Below, in pieces: positions 53,590 through 63,403 of a DNA stretch of 64,000 nucleotides. The stretch lies in NCBI RefSeq assembly GCF_023273855.1, contig NZ_CP096884.1:2604001-2668000 (forward strand). The letters run 5' to 3'. Within the stretch, counting starts at the first letter, position 1. Each line of letters starts with the position of its first letter. The position numbers and the translations under genes are program-made. The DNA comes from Seonamhaeicola sp. ML3 (GTDB lineage Bacteria; Bacteroidota; Bacteroidia; Flavobacteriales; Flavobacteriaceae). The notes under the pieces were generated by a model that did not search any database, was not told the DNA's origin, and was given only the letters and a program-made list of their open reading frames with translations.

Positions 53590-53610
53590 GTAATTAAGTT
53601 TATTGAGTTT

Positions 53611-54468
53611 TTATTGAAACGCAGTAACCGTATAGCCAGCCTCTCTTAATAAGTTTATAACACCATTTTCACCTCCTAAGTGACCAGCGCCAACACCATA
53701 AAATGTGGGTTGTTCTTTGGAGTATTCAGCAATTTTGGGAATCCAATTTTTGTTTCTTTTTACTAACAGTTCATCTTCGTAAGTTGCCACGACACTACTG
53801 TCATCTTTAATTAGATTGTATAGTTTAGAAACATTTTCGCTATCGTATATTTTTAGCATTTCGGCAAACTTAGCCTTATCTGCTGAAAGGTCGTCTTTCG
53901 CCATTTTTACCAAATCTTCAATTTGTGCTTCATAAGGTATATCCTCGAATACTTGAAGTTGCTCTTCAATGGTTTCTAAACCTTTAATCTCTTCGTTTTG
54001 TGCTTTAGCTACTTGAACTAATGACATTTCGAAAGATTGCATGGGGCAGTCAATCATTTTGGGATAAAGCATAGCCATTAAAAAGAAAGGCTTTACGTTT
54101 TCAATCATTTTAATGCCCATACCCATATTCTTTATGAATAAAGAATCTACAGCAGTATAATCTTCCTTAGAAACGAAATCTTTTATGGTCTTTCCTTCTT
54201 TCATGTACATACCTGTCATCATTTTAGATTGAAGCGCTGGGTCATCCATATCTATTTCTAAAACTACCTGAGAGGTTTCATCTAGTGCTTTTTGAACGTC
54301 TTCATCAATTGAAGCATCACAGGTAATGTGAATAGTACCAAATAAATAAGAAGGTTGTTCCAATCCGTTTCCACTTATTTTCCAAAGTGTTGAGCTTTCT
54401 AGTTCTTGAGCATTAACAGCAAGTACAGAAATTAATGCTAGTGCGAATACTGATAATTTTAATTTCAT
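53611..54468 (-). CDS. TraB/GumN family protein
   Basis: The 285-residue exported protein has a signal peptide (ending SVLAVNAQ). TraB/GumN motifs are SSTLWKISGNGLEQPSYLFGTIHITC near the start, VVLEIDMDDP, and FYGVGAGHLGGENGVINLLREAGYTV at the end. The two GTIH and GAGHLGG motifs resemble the metal-binding elements of TIKI-type proteases, so a metalloprotease-like role is possible. It appears to be a single gene, divergent from nothing and upstream of clpB's terminator. Confidence 0.88.
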   Translation of the reverse strand: MKLKLSVFALALISVLAVNAQELESSTLWKISGNGLEQPSYLFGTIHITCDASIDEDVQKALDETSQVVLEIDMDDPALQSKMMTGMYMKEGKTIKDFVSKEDYTAVDSLFIKNMGMGIKMIENVKPFFLMAMLYPKMIDCPMQSFEMSLVQVAKAQNEEIKGLETIEEQLQVFEDIPYEAQIEDLVKMAKDDLSADKAKFAEMLKIYDSENVSKLYNLIKDDSSVVATYEDELLVKRNKNWIPKIAEYSKEQPTFYGVGAGHLGGENGVINLLREAGYTVTAFQ

Positions 54469-54521
54469 AAGTAAATTGATTTTGGCTTATAAGTATCGTT
54501 TCAATATAATTTGTTACAAAA

Positions 54522-54561
54522 AAAAGCAACGATCTTCTAATTAAAGAATCACGTTGCTTTT
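54522..54561 (-). terminator. intrinsic terminator of clpB
   Basis: AAAAGCAACG (54522-54531) pairs with CGTTGCTTTT (54552-54561) around an AT-rich interval, with a run of T on the minus strand. It lies 68 bases past the clpB stop. Confidence 0.8.
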
Positions 54562-54629
54562 CAACTAACCAACCTACTATAATAGACTATCGAAACAAAG
54601 AAATGTTACAATAGTTTTTGTTATTGTTT

Positions 54630-57236
54630 TTATAATTTTTCGGAAACCAAGTCACCTTGGTTTCTAAATACCAATTTGTCATCAAAAGCATCGAGTAAAA
54701 TAATACTATCTGTGGTTACTTTTCCAGCTAGTATTTCTTTACTCAAGGCGTTAAGCACTTCTTTTTGAATAACACGCTTTACTGGTCTGGCACCATATTC
54801 GGGATTGAACCCCTTGTCTGCTAAGTACGTTATAGCTTCTTGTGTTGCATCAAAGGTAATGCCTTGTTGTGCTATCATTTTTGTAACACCTTTAAGTTGT
54901 AAACCTACAATGTCTATGATGTTTTCTTTTGAAAGTGGCGTAAACATAATAGTATCGTCAATTCTGTTTAAGAATTCTGGTCTAACACTTTGTTTTAACA
55001 AACCAATAATTTCTATTTTGGCAGATTCCATTGCTGTTTCTAAGTCCTTGACCGCTTCAAATTTCTCTTGAATGATATGGCTTCCCATATTAGACGTCAT
55101 GATTATGATCGTGTTTTTAAAATCTGCGACACGCCCTTTATTATCGGTTAACCTTCCTTCATCTAAAACCTGAAGTAAGATGTTAAACGTATCTGGATGT
55201 GCCTTTTCTATTTCATCTAACAACACAACCGAATATGGTTTTCTGCGAACAGCTTCTGTTAATTGCCCGCCTTCATCGTAGCCTACGTATCCTGGAGGTG
55301 CGCCGACCAATCTGCTCACCGCATGACGCTCTTGGTATTCACTCATATCTATTCGTGTTAAGGCATTTTCGTCATCAAAAAGATACTCTGCTAAAGCTTT
55401 TGCCAGTTCGGTTTTACCAACTCCCGTGGTTCCAAGGAATAAGAATGTACCAATGGGTTTTTGTGGGTTCTGCAAACCGGCTCTACTTCGTCTTACCGCA
55501 TCACTAACTGCAACAATGGCTTCCTCTTGACCAACGACACGCTTGTGTAATTCATCTTCTAGTTTTAATAGCTTTTCGCGTTCACTCTGAATCATTTTTG
55601 TAACAGGAATCCCGGTCCATTTGGCCACAACTTCTGCAATATCTTCATAAGTAACCTCTTCTTTTATCAAAGCGTTTTCTTGTTGTGCTTGCAATTGCTT
55701 TTGGTAGCCTTCAAGAGCTTCTTGGGCTTCTTTTATTTTCCCGTATCTTAGCTCGGCCACTTTCCCGTAATCACCATCACGCTCTGCGCGTTCGGCTTCT
55801 AGTTTATAATTTTCAATATCCTGTTTTATATTTTGGATGTTGTCCACAACTTCTTTTTCGCTTTTCCATTTGGCATTAATTTCGTTTCTCGCTTCTTTCA
55901 AGTTAGCTAAATCGGAACGCAACGATTTCAACTTAGCTTCATCTTTCTCGCGTTTAATGGCTTCAATTTCAATTTCTAACTGCATGATTTTTCTATCTAG
56001 AACATCTAGCTCTTCTGGTTTGGAATTTATTTCCATTCGGAGTTTAGAAGCGGCTTCATCCATTAAATCGATGGCCTTATCTGGTAAAAATCTGTTTGTG
56101 ATATATCGCGTAGATAACTCTACGGCCCCAATAATCGCTTCATCTTTAATTCTTACTTTATGATGCGTCTCATACTTTTCCTTAATTCCTCTGAGGATAG
56201 AAATAGCACTTTCGGTATCAGGCTCATCAACAGATACTTTTTGAAAACGGCGCTCTAATGCTTTATCCTTTTCAAAGTATTTTTGATATTCATCTAGGGT
56301 AGTGGCTCCAATGGCTCTCAATTCTCCCCGCGCCAATGCCGGTTTTAGGATATTGGCCGCATCCATGGCGCCTTGTCCGCCACCTGCACCAACAAGTGTA
56401 TGGATTTCATCGATGAACAATACTATGTCGCCTTCACTAGTTGTTACTTCCTTGATAACTGCTTTTAAGCGCTCCTCGAATTCACCTTTATATTTTGCGC
56501 CAGCAATTAAAGCGCCCATATCTAAGGCAAAAATCTGTTTGTCTTTAAGGTTTTCTGGAATATCGCCGTCTATAATTCTATGGGCTAATCCTTCGGCAAT
56601 AGCGGTTTTACCCGTTCCGGGTTCACCTACCAAAATAGGGTTGTTCTTGGTTCTACGAGACAAAATTTGAAGAATCCTACGGATTTCTTCGTCTCTACCA
56701 ATTACGGGATCTAGTTTACCATCTTTGGCCAACTGATTCAGGTTTTTGGCATATTTACTCAAAGAGTTATAAGTGTCCTCTTGACTTTGAGAAGTCACCC
56801 TGTTGCCTTTACGCAATTCTTCAATACTGGCATTCAATGATTTTTCGGTTACGCCCTGGTCTTTTAGCATTTGCGCTATTTTACTTTTCGATTTAAAAAC
56901 AGCGATGATTAAATGCTCAACAGACACAAAATCGTCTTTCATTTTTTTTGCGATAATAGAGGCTTCATTTAATGCTTTGCCGGCCTCGCGTGATAGCATA
57001 AGCTCACTTCCGCTAACTTTAGCAAAACTTTCTAGTTGTTTGTCTAGAGCCTGTTTAAGGACAGGAACATTTACATTTAACTTCTTTAAAATAAAAGGCA
57101 GAACGTTTTCGTCAACCTCAAAAAGGGCTTTAAAAATATGTTCGTTCTCTATTTGTTGGTGGCCATAACTTTGCGCTATTTGTTGTGCTTGTTGTATGGC
57201 TTCTTGTGATTTTATGGTATAATTATTAAAGTTCAT
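54630..57236 (-). CDS. clpB: ATP-dependent disaggregase ClpB
   Basis: ClpB rescues aggregated proteins with DnaK. The 868-residue protein has the full set: an N-terminal repeat domain, first AAA domain ([15 protein letters not shown], Walker [16 protein letters not shown]), a long coiled-coil middle domain (about residues 410-525), and second AAA domain ([53 protein letters not shown]). Near the end is [15 protein letters not shown] and the [16 protein letters not shown] sensor. The length is normal. Confidence 0.97.
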   Translation of the reverse strand: MNFNNYTIKSQEAIQQAQQIAQSYGHQQIENEHIFKALFEVDENVLPFILKKLNVNVPVLKQALDKQLESFAKVSGSELMLSREAGKALNEASIIAKKMKDDFVSVEHLIIAVFKSKSKIAQMLKDQGVTEKSLNASIEELRKGNRVTSQSQEDTYNSLSKYAKNLNQLAKDGKLDPVIGRDEEIRRILQILSRRTKNNPILVGEPGTGKTAIAEGLAHRIIDGDIPENLKDKQIFALDMGALIAGAKYKGEFEERLKAVIKEVTTSEGDIVLFIDEIHTLVGAGGGQGAMDAANILKPALARGELRAIGATTLDEYQKYFEKDKALERRFQKVSVDEPDTESAISILRGIKEKYETHHKVRIKDEAIIGAVELSTRYITNRFLPDKAIDLMDEAASKLRMEINSKPEELDVLDRKIMQLEIEIEAIKREKDEAKLKSLRSDLANLKEARNEINAKWKSEKEVVDNIQNIKQDIENYKLEAERAERDGDYGKVAELRYGKIKEAQEALEGYQKQLQAQQENALIKEEVTYEDIAEVVAKWTGIPVTKMIQSEREKLLKLEDELHKRVVGQEEAIVAVSDAVRRSRAGLQNPQKPIGTFLFLGTTGVGKTELAKALAEYLFDDENALTRIDMSEYQERHAVSRLVGAPPGYVGYDEGGQLTEAVRRKPYSVVLLDEIEKAHPDTFNILLQVLDEGRLTDNKGRVADFKNTIIIMTSNMGSHIIQEKFEAVKDLETAMESAKIEIIGLLKQSVRPEFLNRIDDTIMFTPLSKENIIDIVGLQLKGVTKMIAQQGITFDATQEAITYLADKGFNPEYGARPVKRVIQKEVLNALSKEILAGKVTTDSIILLDAFDDKLVFRNQGDLVSEKL

Positions 57237-57400
57237 AGCTTAAAATTGTTTTCTTTACATCTTCATTTTGTCAATAACCTTACCAATGGGAATTGTAAGA
57301 CAAAATGTCGGTTCAAGCCCTTGTTTTAGTGACTTTTAGTCAGTTTGTAAGATTTGAAATAAGTTTCGACTTATAGGCTTAAGTAAGCACATAACAGTGG

Positions 57401-57575
57401 TGCGTTAGGGATTGCAACGGCATCCTTTTTAAACTTAAGCAAATTGGTCGTCATTACGAGGAAGTATGACGAAGTAATCTCTTATCGACTAAGAGATTGC
57501 CATAGTAAATTAGAAATTTACTTCGCAATGACGTTTAAAAAGATATAGTGTAAAGCCCGACCGATAGGGAACGCC
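57401..57575. repeat. intergenic repeat pair TGCGTTAGGGATTGCAACGG ... AAGCCCGACCGATAGGGAAC, split by a second repeat
   Basis: The left part (57401-57430) reads TGCGTTAGGGATTGCAACGG then CATCCTTTTT. The right part (about 57539-57575) reads AAAGATATAGTGTAAAGCCC then GACCGATAGGGAACGCC. I recognise this pair from memory as the two ends of an intergenic element common in Flavobacteriaceae. Here the middle holds the unrelated palindromic repeat 57449-57533. The whole fills most of the 359-base gap between clpB and ytxJ; the remainder shows nothing. Confidence 0.55.
57449..57533. repeat. GTCATTACGAGG-type palindromic repeat, second copy
   Basis: It starts CGTCATTACGAGGAAG and ends CTTCGCAATGACG, the two ends being inverted complements. 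Each arm runs inward to AATCTC/GAGATT. It is related to the copy at 8763-8833 (shared GTCATT(G/A)CGAGG and (C/T)AATCT). Confidence 0.75.
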
Positions 57576-57595
57576 AAAAAAAGAAAAAGAATTAT

Positions 57596-57985
57596 ATGGG
57601 ACTAATTAATAAAATTTTTGGAAGTTCGAGTGCACCCAAGGAAGAAAAGATTTTACCTTGGATTGCCTTGAATAATATCTCGCAATTGCAGGATATAGAA
57701 GATAAATCAAGACAAAAAACACAAGTTATCTTTAAGCATTCTACACGTTGTGGCATTAGTAGAATGGTTTTAAACCAGTTTGTAGACGCTTATAATTTAA
57801 GTGAGGACGATATTGATTTATACTTTTTGGACCTATTAAGTTATAGACCTGTTTCTGATGAAGTTGGTTACAAATTTCAGGTGATGCACGAATCGCCTCA
57901 ACTTTTGGTCATAAAAAATGGAAGAACAGTAGAACACGCCTCTCATGGTCAAATAAACACCATAGATTTAAGTAGTTTTCTATAA
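57596..57985 (+). CDS. ytxJ: bacillithiol-system redox protein YtxJ
   Basis: The 129-residue monothiol thioredoxin-fold protein of the YtxJ family probably acts in low-molecular-weight thiol redox control. The motif VIFKHSTRCGISRMVLNQF carries the single active Cys (TRCG). YFLDLLSYRPVSDEVGYKFQVMHESPQLLVIKNGRTV with the cis-Pro loop (ESPQ) completes the fold. It precedes a gamma-glutamylcyclotransferase-like gene. Confidence 0.9.
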   Translation: MGLINKIFGSSSAPKEEKILPWIALNNISQLQDIEDKSRQKTQVIFKHSTRCGISRMVLNQFVDAYNLSEDDIDLYFLDLLSYRPVSDEVGYKFQVMHESPQLLVIKNGRTVEHASHGQINTIDLSSFL

Positions 57986-57996
57986 ATAGTTATACT

Positions 57997-58404
57997 TTGA
58001 ATTCCGATTTTCTTTTTGTTTATGGAACGTTGCTACAAAATGCAGATAACGACATGTCTAGATTTTTAGCAGCTCATTCCAAAGTAAAAGGTAAAGCCTA
58101 TTTCTTCGGAAAACTCTACAAAATTTCTTGGTTTCCTGGAGCGATTTTAAGTGATGATACCTCTAATAAGGTACACGGCACATGTATTAAGTTGACTAAT
58201 ACAGAAGCAACACTATCTGCTTTAGATGATTATGAAGGGTATGATGCCAATGATTTAGAATCGAGTTTGTTTACAAGGCAATTGGTTACAATTTACGACG
58301 AAAATGACGCTTCTTATAAAGCATGGGTGTATCTTTACAACCAAAATATAGAAGGTGAAACACGTATACCTTCTGGTGATTTTCTAAATGAAACAAAACC
58401 ATAG
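57997..58404 (+). CDS. gamma-glutamylcyclotransferase-like (AIG2/YtfP) protein
   Basis: The 135-residue protein has the AIG2-fold signature FLFVYGTLLQNADNDMSRFLAAH (YGTL substrate loop) and SALDDYEGYDANDLESSLFTRQLVTIYD with the conserved acidic residue of the catalytic region, then AWVYLYNQ. Enzymes of this fold release 5-oxoproline or trim gamma-glutamylamines; the exact substrate is unclear. The start is a TTG at 57997, 11 bases after ytxJ. No ATG keeps the N-terminal strand. Confidence 0.85.
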   Translation: MNSDFLFVYGTLLQNADNDMSRFLAAHSKVKGKAYFFGKLYKISWFPGAILSDDTSNKVHGTCIKLTNTEATLSALDDYEGYDANDLESSLFTRQLVTIYDENDASYKAWVYLYNQNIEGETRIPSGDFLNETKP

Positions 58405-60082
58405 TTTTACCGATACTTTTTTTCATCCGCTTGAACAGGTTGAAGGTGTATCTTTACCCGAGCAGTTCACGTTTCCGTTTTATTACGAACCTCATGAATT
58501 GAGTATTCTAGCGGCCAAGGATTTGCAACATTATTTAGAAAATCAAAGCGATTTCAGCCATAATTTTGGACTTAGTTCAGAAGACGAAGGATTAGTTATT
58601 GGGAAGATGTTTGGGGTTATGGTTGTTAAGAAAATAGACGCTACCCTTGGGTATTTGGCGGCATTTTCTGGAAAGTTGGGAGAACGTAACGATTTAAAAG
58701 GTTTTGTGCCAACAGTTTATGATACCTTAAATCCGAAAGGGTTTTATAAAAAAGGAGAGCAGGGGTTAAATGCTCTTAATCGAAAGATTGAAACTTTAGA
58801 ATCGTCTGAAGATTACCTGAAAGCAAAAAAGGCTTTACAATCTCATTTGGAAGATTATCAAATCGCACTAACCGATTTGAAATCGACAATAAAAACCAAG
58901 AAACAAGAACGCAAAGCCCTTAGGGAATCGGAGATATTAAATTTATCCTCAAGCGATTATGAAAACCTCCTTGAGGATTTAAAAAAGCAAAGTATCTACT
59001 ATCATTTTAGGTTGAAGGATTTAAAAACCGAATGGAAAACTAAGATTGAAACTGCCGAAATACGCCTAAAGTATATTCAAACCGAAATAGATACCCTTAA
59101 AGAAAAACGCCGTTTACAATCTGCTGCACTACAAAAGCGTTTGCACGAGCAGTATGCGTTTTTAAATGCCAATGGAGAAACTAAGGATTTACTAGAAATA
59201 TTTAAGGATACTACTGTCAGGGTACCACCCGCAGGGGCTGGTGAATGTGCTGCGCCTAAACTATTTCAGTATGCCTACGAACATCATTTAGAACCTGTTG
59301 TTATGGCCGAATTTTGGTGGGGGGCCTCACCTAAATCTGAGGTACGTAGGCACAAACATTATTATCCGGCATGCCGTAGTAAATGTGAACCTATTTTAGG
59401 ACACATGATGGTTGGATTAAACGTTGAGGACAATCCTATTTTAGAGGTTAAAAGTCATTCAAACCCTTTGGAAATCGTTTATGAGGATGATTTTCTACTT
59501 TTGGTCAACAAGCCTCATGAGTTTTTATCGGTTCCCGGGAAAACCATTTTAGATTCGGTACAGACTAAAATGCAGCAATATTTACCAGAGTGTTCAGGAC
59601 CTTTGCTTGTGCATCGTTTAGATATGTCTACTTCAGGTTTGTTACTAGTGGCAAAGAATGAAAAGACCCATAAAAACCTGCAAAAACAATTTATAAAGCG
59701 TACTGTTAAAAAGCGTTATGTAGCGCTTTTAGATGGAGAATTAGATCAACAAAGTGGGGAGATTGATTTGCCGCTACGGGTAGACTTAGATAATAGGCCG
59801 CAACAGCTGGTATGTTGTGAGCATGGTAAACCTGCCAAGACTAAGTTTGAAGTTTTGAAAGTAGAACATGGTAAAACTAGAATCCATTTTTACCCAATTA
59901 CAGGGCGTACACATCAGTTACGGGTACATGCGGCACATCAAAATGGTTTGAAAACACCTATTTTGGGTGATGACCTTTACGGAACCAAAGGAGAACGCTT
60001 ACACCTTCATGCTGAATATATCAGTTTTGAGCATCCTGTGACTAAAAAAAATATGGAGATTACCTGTAAAGTACCTTTTTAA
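58388..60082 (+). CDS. RluA-type pseudouridine synthase with long N-terminal extension
   Basis: The 564-residue protein has a C-terminal RluA-type catalytic domain (about 355-560): YEDDFLLLVNKPHEFLSVPG, LVHRLDMSTSGLLLVAKN with the catalytic Asp, KRYVALLDGEL, and ITGRTHQLRVHAAH. The first 350 residues are an extension with a coiled coil (about 130-260). A Cys/His-bearing segment, AGAGECAAPKLFQYAYEHH...FWWGASPKSEVRRHKHYYPACRSKCEPILGHM, recalls larger enzymes of this class in several phyla. The RNA target is unknown. It overlaps the previous gene by 17 bases. Confidence 0.9.
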   Translation: MKQNHSFTDTFFHPLEQVEGVSLPEQFTFPFYYEPHELSILAAKDLQHYLENQSDFSHNFGLSSEDEGLVIGKMFGVMVVKKIDATLGYLAAFSGKLGERNDLKGFVPTVYDTLNPKGFYKKGEQGLNALNRKIETLESSEDYLKAKKALQSHLEDYQIALTDLKSTIKTKKQERKALRESEILNLSSSDYENLLEDLKKQSIYYHFRLKDLKTEWKTKIETAEIRLKYIQTEIDTLKEKRRLQSAALQKRLHEQYAFLNANGETKDLLEIFKDTTVRVPPAGAGECAAPKLFQYAYEHHLEPVVMAEFWWGASPKSEVRRHKHYYPACRSKCEPILGHMMVGLNVEDNPILEVKSHSNPLEIVYEDDFLLLVNKPHEFLSVPGKTILDSVQTKMQQYLPECSGPLLVHRLDMSTSGLLLVAKNEKTHKNLQKQFIKRTVKKRYVALLDGELDQQSGEIDLPLRVDLDNRPQQLVCCEHGKPAKTKFEVLKVEHGKTRIHFYPITGRTHQLRVHAAHQNGLKTPILGDDLYGTKGERLHLHAEYISFEHPVTKKNMEITCKVPF

Positions 60083-60180
60083 ATAGTTGTTTTAAACCTT
60101 TATTATTTCTTACAGTCTAAACCATAGTTATACTATAAATATCTAACCTAATTTAGATTAATAGCAACCGAAATACATAA

Positions 60181-60203
60181 CGCCCGACTCAGTCGGGCGT
60201 TTC
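60181..60203. terminator. terminator shared by convergent genes
   Basis: CGCCCGAC-TCA-GTCGGGCG forms a GC-rich eight-base stem with a three-base loop and a T-rich tail on the plus strand. It lies between the RluA-type gene and the convergent lipoprotein gene. Confidence 0.88.
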
Positions 60204-60204
60204 T

Positions 60205-61386
60205 TTATCCATTAAATCGTTGTCTAGCGATTACGTTTTTGAGTTTTAACTTGAGGTCTTCACCAGTATCAAAAATCATTTGTTCACTAGTAGGGAATGG
60301 GACTCTAGCATTGTTTAACAACTGTCTGTCTTGCTTGTTTAAAGCACGTTTGTCACCCCTGTATCTGGCGAATACATTTTCGAATACAAAACCGCTATCA
60401 AAAGAGAACTTATCAAGTAACTGATTCGATTTTAAATCGGCATAGACCACATCGGCAATAATTTGAGATTCCTTGGTTTGAATAAACTCGTTATATCTTG
60501 CGCGTACTTTTACAATCTTATCAATTTTTATATAGTTACCTAAACTATCTTTTACAGCATTGCCCTTAGGGTCTTTTTTATACTCCCAGCCATCAACGAT
60601 ATCACGTTCTCTAATGAACTCACGTTCCCTAATACGTTCTGGAGAAATATTTATGCGTTTTAACTGGAGTTGCATGGTATAATCGTATACAATGTCTTCT
60701 GCAGGTGAGGCATGATAAACTGTCCAGAATTGGTTTAATCCGTAAGTGTCAAAATTCAGTAAATCAGCTTCCAAACGCCTAGGAATAACTTGCTGTGTTT
60801 GATTGTTAATAGAAACTAACACGTAGTTTATACCTCTCTCATGAGCTTCTTGTAAAAGTTCTCGTGTGGTTTCAAAATTAGGATTTATTTGCTCTAAGTA
60901 TTCTAAGTTGTTGTAGGCTTCTCTAATGGTAGGTTTATCATCAGATTCTAAAAGTGCAATGCCTCTTTCATACAAATGGTCTGAAAGTTTTGTTTTGGCT
61001 TCAACAATATCGTTACTGTAATCGTTAAACTTAAATGTGATGTTTTTGCCATCTACATATAAAGGCAAGATAGGTTTAATGGCTTCTTGTCTATTGTGTA
61101 AATCGGTATATAGTTCAAAAATATCACGGTATAGTTCTGGGTTGTTGTCTTTTTTAAGATGGTCAATCGTGTTTAAATCACGCTCAACTACTTTGTAATA
61201 TGCATTTTGAAGCATTATAACGTAGTCGTATTTACGTTTTTTGTCCTTATTAGTTCTTAGTTTGTTAAGTGCTGTTCTAATGGCATGGTCGTAATTACCT
61301 GTATTGACAGCTTGTTCTACTTGCTTTTTAGCGCTACAAGCAAACAACAATGAAATGACAGTAGAAAAAAGTAGTAGTTTCTTCAT
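60205..61386 (-). CDS. lipoprotein with TPR-like helical region, function unknown
   Basis: I do not recognise a named family. The 393-residue precursor has a lipoprotein signal ending SLLFACSAKKQ near residue 17. Residues 20-200 are helical with tetratricopeptide-like pairs (VEQAVNTGNYDHAIRTALNKL, YDYVIMLQNAYYKVVERDL, AYNNLEYLEQINPNFETTRELLQEA). The rest is a mixed beta region with a highly charged stretch (ERIREREFIRERD). It probably sits in the envelope. Confidence 0.8.
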   Translation of the reverse strand: MKKLLLFSTVISLLFACSAKKQVEQAVNTGNYDHAIRTALNKLRTNKDKKRKYDYVIMLQNAYYKVVERDLNTIDHLKKDNNPELYRDIFELYTDLHNRQEAIKPILPLYVDGKNITFKFNDYSNDIVEAKTKLSDHLYERGIALLESDDKPTIREAYNNLEYLEQINPNFETTRELLQEAHERGINYVLVSINNQTQQVIPRRLEADLLNFDTYGLNQFWTVYHASPAEDIVYDYTMQLQLKRINISPERIREREFIRERDIVDGWEYKKDPKGNAVKDSLGNYIKIDKIVKVRARYNEFIQTKESQIIADVVYADLKSNQLLDKFSFDSGFVFENVFARYRGDKRALNKQDRQLLNNARVPFPTSEQMIFDTGEDLKLKLKNVIARQRFNG

Positions 61387-61599
61387 AGGTTAAAATTTTA
61401 GGTTATTTGGGGTAACCAATTCAATAGTGATGCCAAAATATTAACCATACTAGTTAAACACAAAAAAATACGATTAAAAGAGTGGAGAATGTTGTTTTTG
61501 AAAGTTAAATATTACGATATAATGTAATATTCATTAATTTGCTATGTTTTATTATTCATTTTGTCTTGATACAAAACGAATCAAAAAATCAAATCAAAA

Positions 61600-61850
61600 T
61601 ATAGGAAATTGCTAAAGCACCATTCACTTTCGAAATTCCATGCTTGAAGCTGCGCTTCGCACTTCCATTTCTTCGTTCTCTATTTCTGAATTTTGATGCT
61701 TCCGACTATGTCGGAATTTTGGACTAGACTATCTTTTTGGATTCTTGTTTACTCCAAAGTTTTTCCTCTTTGCTAATCCAAGGTTTTAGCCGACAATACA
61801 AACTGTCACTTCGAGTGTCACGCTTAAGAGCGTGATGTATCGAGAAGTAA
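61600..61850. repeat. hairpin-rich non-coding stretch with TGTCACTTCGAG repeat
   Basis: This is part of a 523-base gap between two genes. TTCCGAC-TAT-GTCGGAA (61700-61716) is a perfect hairpin followed by T. TGTCACTTCGAGTG (61804 onward) opens a nested palindrome whose inner stem is TCACGCT-TAAG-AGCGTGA and whose outer right arm reads TATCGAGAAGT. The latter is an intergenic repeat type I recall from flavobacterial genomes. The remaining gap (61387-61599 and 61851-61909) shows only AT-rich sequence. Confidence 0.6.
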
Positions 61851-61909
61851 TTTTTAGTTCAAAACTTTATTTATTTTGGAACTAATGATTTCCTTGGGTA
61901 AACTTGGAT

Positions 61910-63193
61910 TTACTTTTTCGAGAAAACTGGCAACAACTCCGTTTTTACTTCACCAAAACCAATTCGGGTGCCATCATTTTCACAGTAACCACGCATAATA
62001 ACGGTATCATGGTCGTTGATGAATTTACGCTTGGTGCCATCTTTCATGGAGATGGGTTTTTCGCCTTTCCAAGTGAGTTCAAGCATAGAACCGTAGCTAT
62101 CTTCTGTTGGTCCCGAAATTGTACCGCTACCCATCATATCACCAGAATTCACCGGACACCCATTTACGGTATGGTGAGCCAATTGTTGTGACATATTCCA
62201 GTACATGTATTTGAAATTAGATTTAGTGACCACAGTTTCTTTAGCACCTTTTGGTTGAATGGCTACCTCTAGATTAATATCAAAACTCTTCTTGCTTTTA
62301 TATTGTAGGTATTCTAACTGTGGTTTTATGGGTTTTGGCCCCTCAACACGATAAGGCTCAAGAGCATCTAAAGTAACAATCCATGGAGAAATGGACGATG
62401 CAAAATTTTTAGCTAGGAACGGTCCCAACGGCACATATTCCCATTTTTGAATATCTCGGGCACTCCAATCGTTAAACAATACCAATCCGAAAATGTATTC
62501 TTCTGCTTCATTTACAGGAATAGGCTCTCCTAAATCATTGGCGTCTGTGGTAATAAAGGCCATTTCCAATTCAAAATCTACCAATCTACTCGGTCCAAAA
62601 ACGGGTTCAGTAGCACCCTTAGGCAAGGTTTGGCCTTGTGGCCTGTGCACTGGTATTCCAGATGGAATAATAGATGAACTCCTGCCGTGATACCCCACAG
62701 GAATGTGTAACCAATTTGGTAATAAGGCATTTTCAGGGTCTCTGAACATTGACCCCACATTAGTAGCGTGCTCTTTGCTTGAATAAAAATCGGTATAATC
62801 ACCAATTTGAATAGGCAATTGCATTTCAATTTCATCTAATCTAAACAATACAATTTCCTTATGTTTTACATTGTTTTTCAAGCTGTTGTTTTCAGCATCA
62901 AAAATTTCAGCTATGCGATTTCTTACGGCTCGCCATGTTTTTCTTCCGTCTGCAATAAAATCATTGAGCGTGTCTTGTAGAAAGATGTCATCTGTTAAGG
63001 CAATGCCTTCAAAATAACCCAGTTGGTGTAGTGCACCTAGATCTATTGCAGTGTCTCCAATACGTGTTCCAATGGTGATAATATCGTCTCGGGTTAAAAA
63101 CACGCCAAAAGGGATGTTTTGAATTGGAAAATCTGAATTTTTATCGACATGTAACCATGATTCTCTATCGGGATTGTTAGCTGATAATGGCAT
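61910..63193 (-). CDS. fahA: fumarylacetoacetase
   Basis: It catalyses the last step of tyrosine breakdown, fumarylacetoacetate to fumarate and acetoacetate. The 427-residue protein has the family length and motifs: NIPFGVFL near the N-terminus, DYTDFYSSKEHATNVGSMFRDPENALLPNWLHIPVGYHGRSSSII, PSRLVDFELEMAFI (metal-binding Glu), FNDWSARDIQKWEYVPLGPFLAKNFASSISPW, and NSGDMMGSGTISGP. It is divergent from glyA. Confidence 0.96.
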   Translation of the reverse strand: MPLSANNPDRESWLHVDKNSDFPIQNIPFGVFLTRDDIITIGTRIGDTAIDLGALHQLGYFEGIALTDDIFLQDTLNDFIADGRKTWRAVRNRIAEIFDAENNSLKNNVKHKEIVLFRLDEIEMQLPIQIGDYTDFYSSKEHATNVGSMFRDPENALLPNWLHIPVGYHGRSSSIIPSGIPVHRPQGQTLPKGATEPVFGPSRLVDFELEMAFITTDANDLGEPIPVNEAEEYIFGLVLFNDWSARDIQKWEYVPLGPFLAKNFASSISPWIVTLDALEPYRVEGPKPIKPQLEYLQYKSKKSFDINLEVAIQPKGAKETVVTKSNFKYMYWNMSQQLAHHTVNGCPVNSGDMMGSGTISGPTEDSYGSMLELTWKGEKPISMKDGTKRKFINDHDTVIMRGYCENDGTRIGFGEVKTELLPVFSKK

Positions 63194-63368
63194 AATTAAT
63201 AGATTATTTTGTTAGGGGTTTCCACTCAAACGTACGTATTTTTTTCCATATTCTCATTAAAAGTGTTTTAAATCTGTTAAAATTTAAAATTTAAAAAACC
63301 GTTAATAAAATCGTTTAAAACTTGAACTTAATTCTATGTTTTTTGGTGTTTAAAACTATTCTATTTGC

Positions 63369-63376
63369 TATTTTTG
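63369..63376 (+). promoter_or_regulatory. -7 promoter element of glyA
   Basis: TATTTTTG matches TAnnTTTG and lies 27 bases before the glyA ATG. A TTTTGG at about 63341-63346 is at a suitable -33 distance. Confidence 0.6.
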
Positions 63377-63403
63377 CCGGATAATTAATCATAATTTAAT
63401 TTT

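Noticed and set aside
55199-57168. Several plus-strand open frames of 60-120 codons opposite clpB
   Set aside because: They are shadows of the strong clpB coding frame, with no recognisable domains. The same applies to most antisense frames elsewhere in the window.
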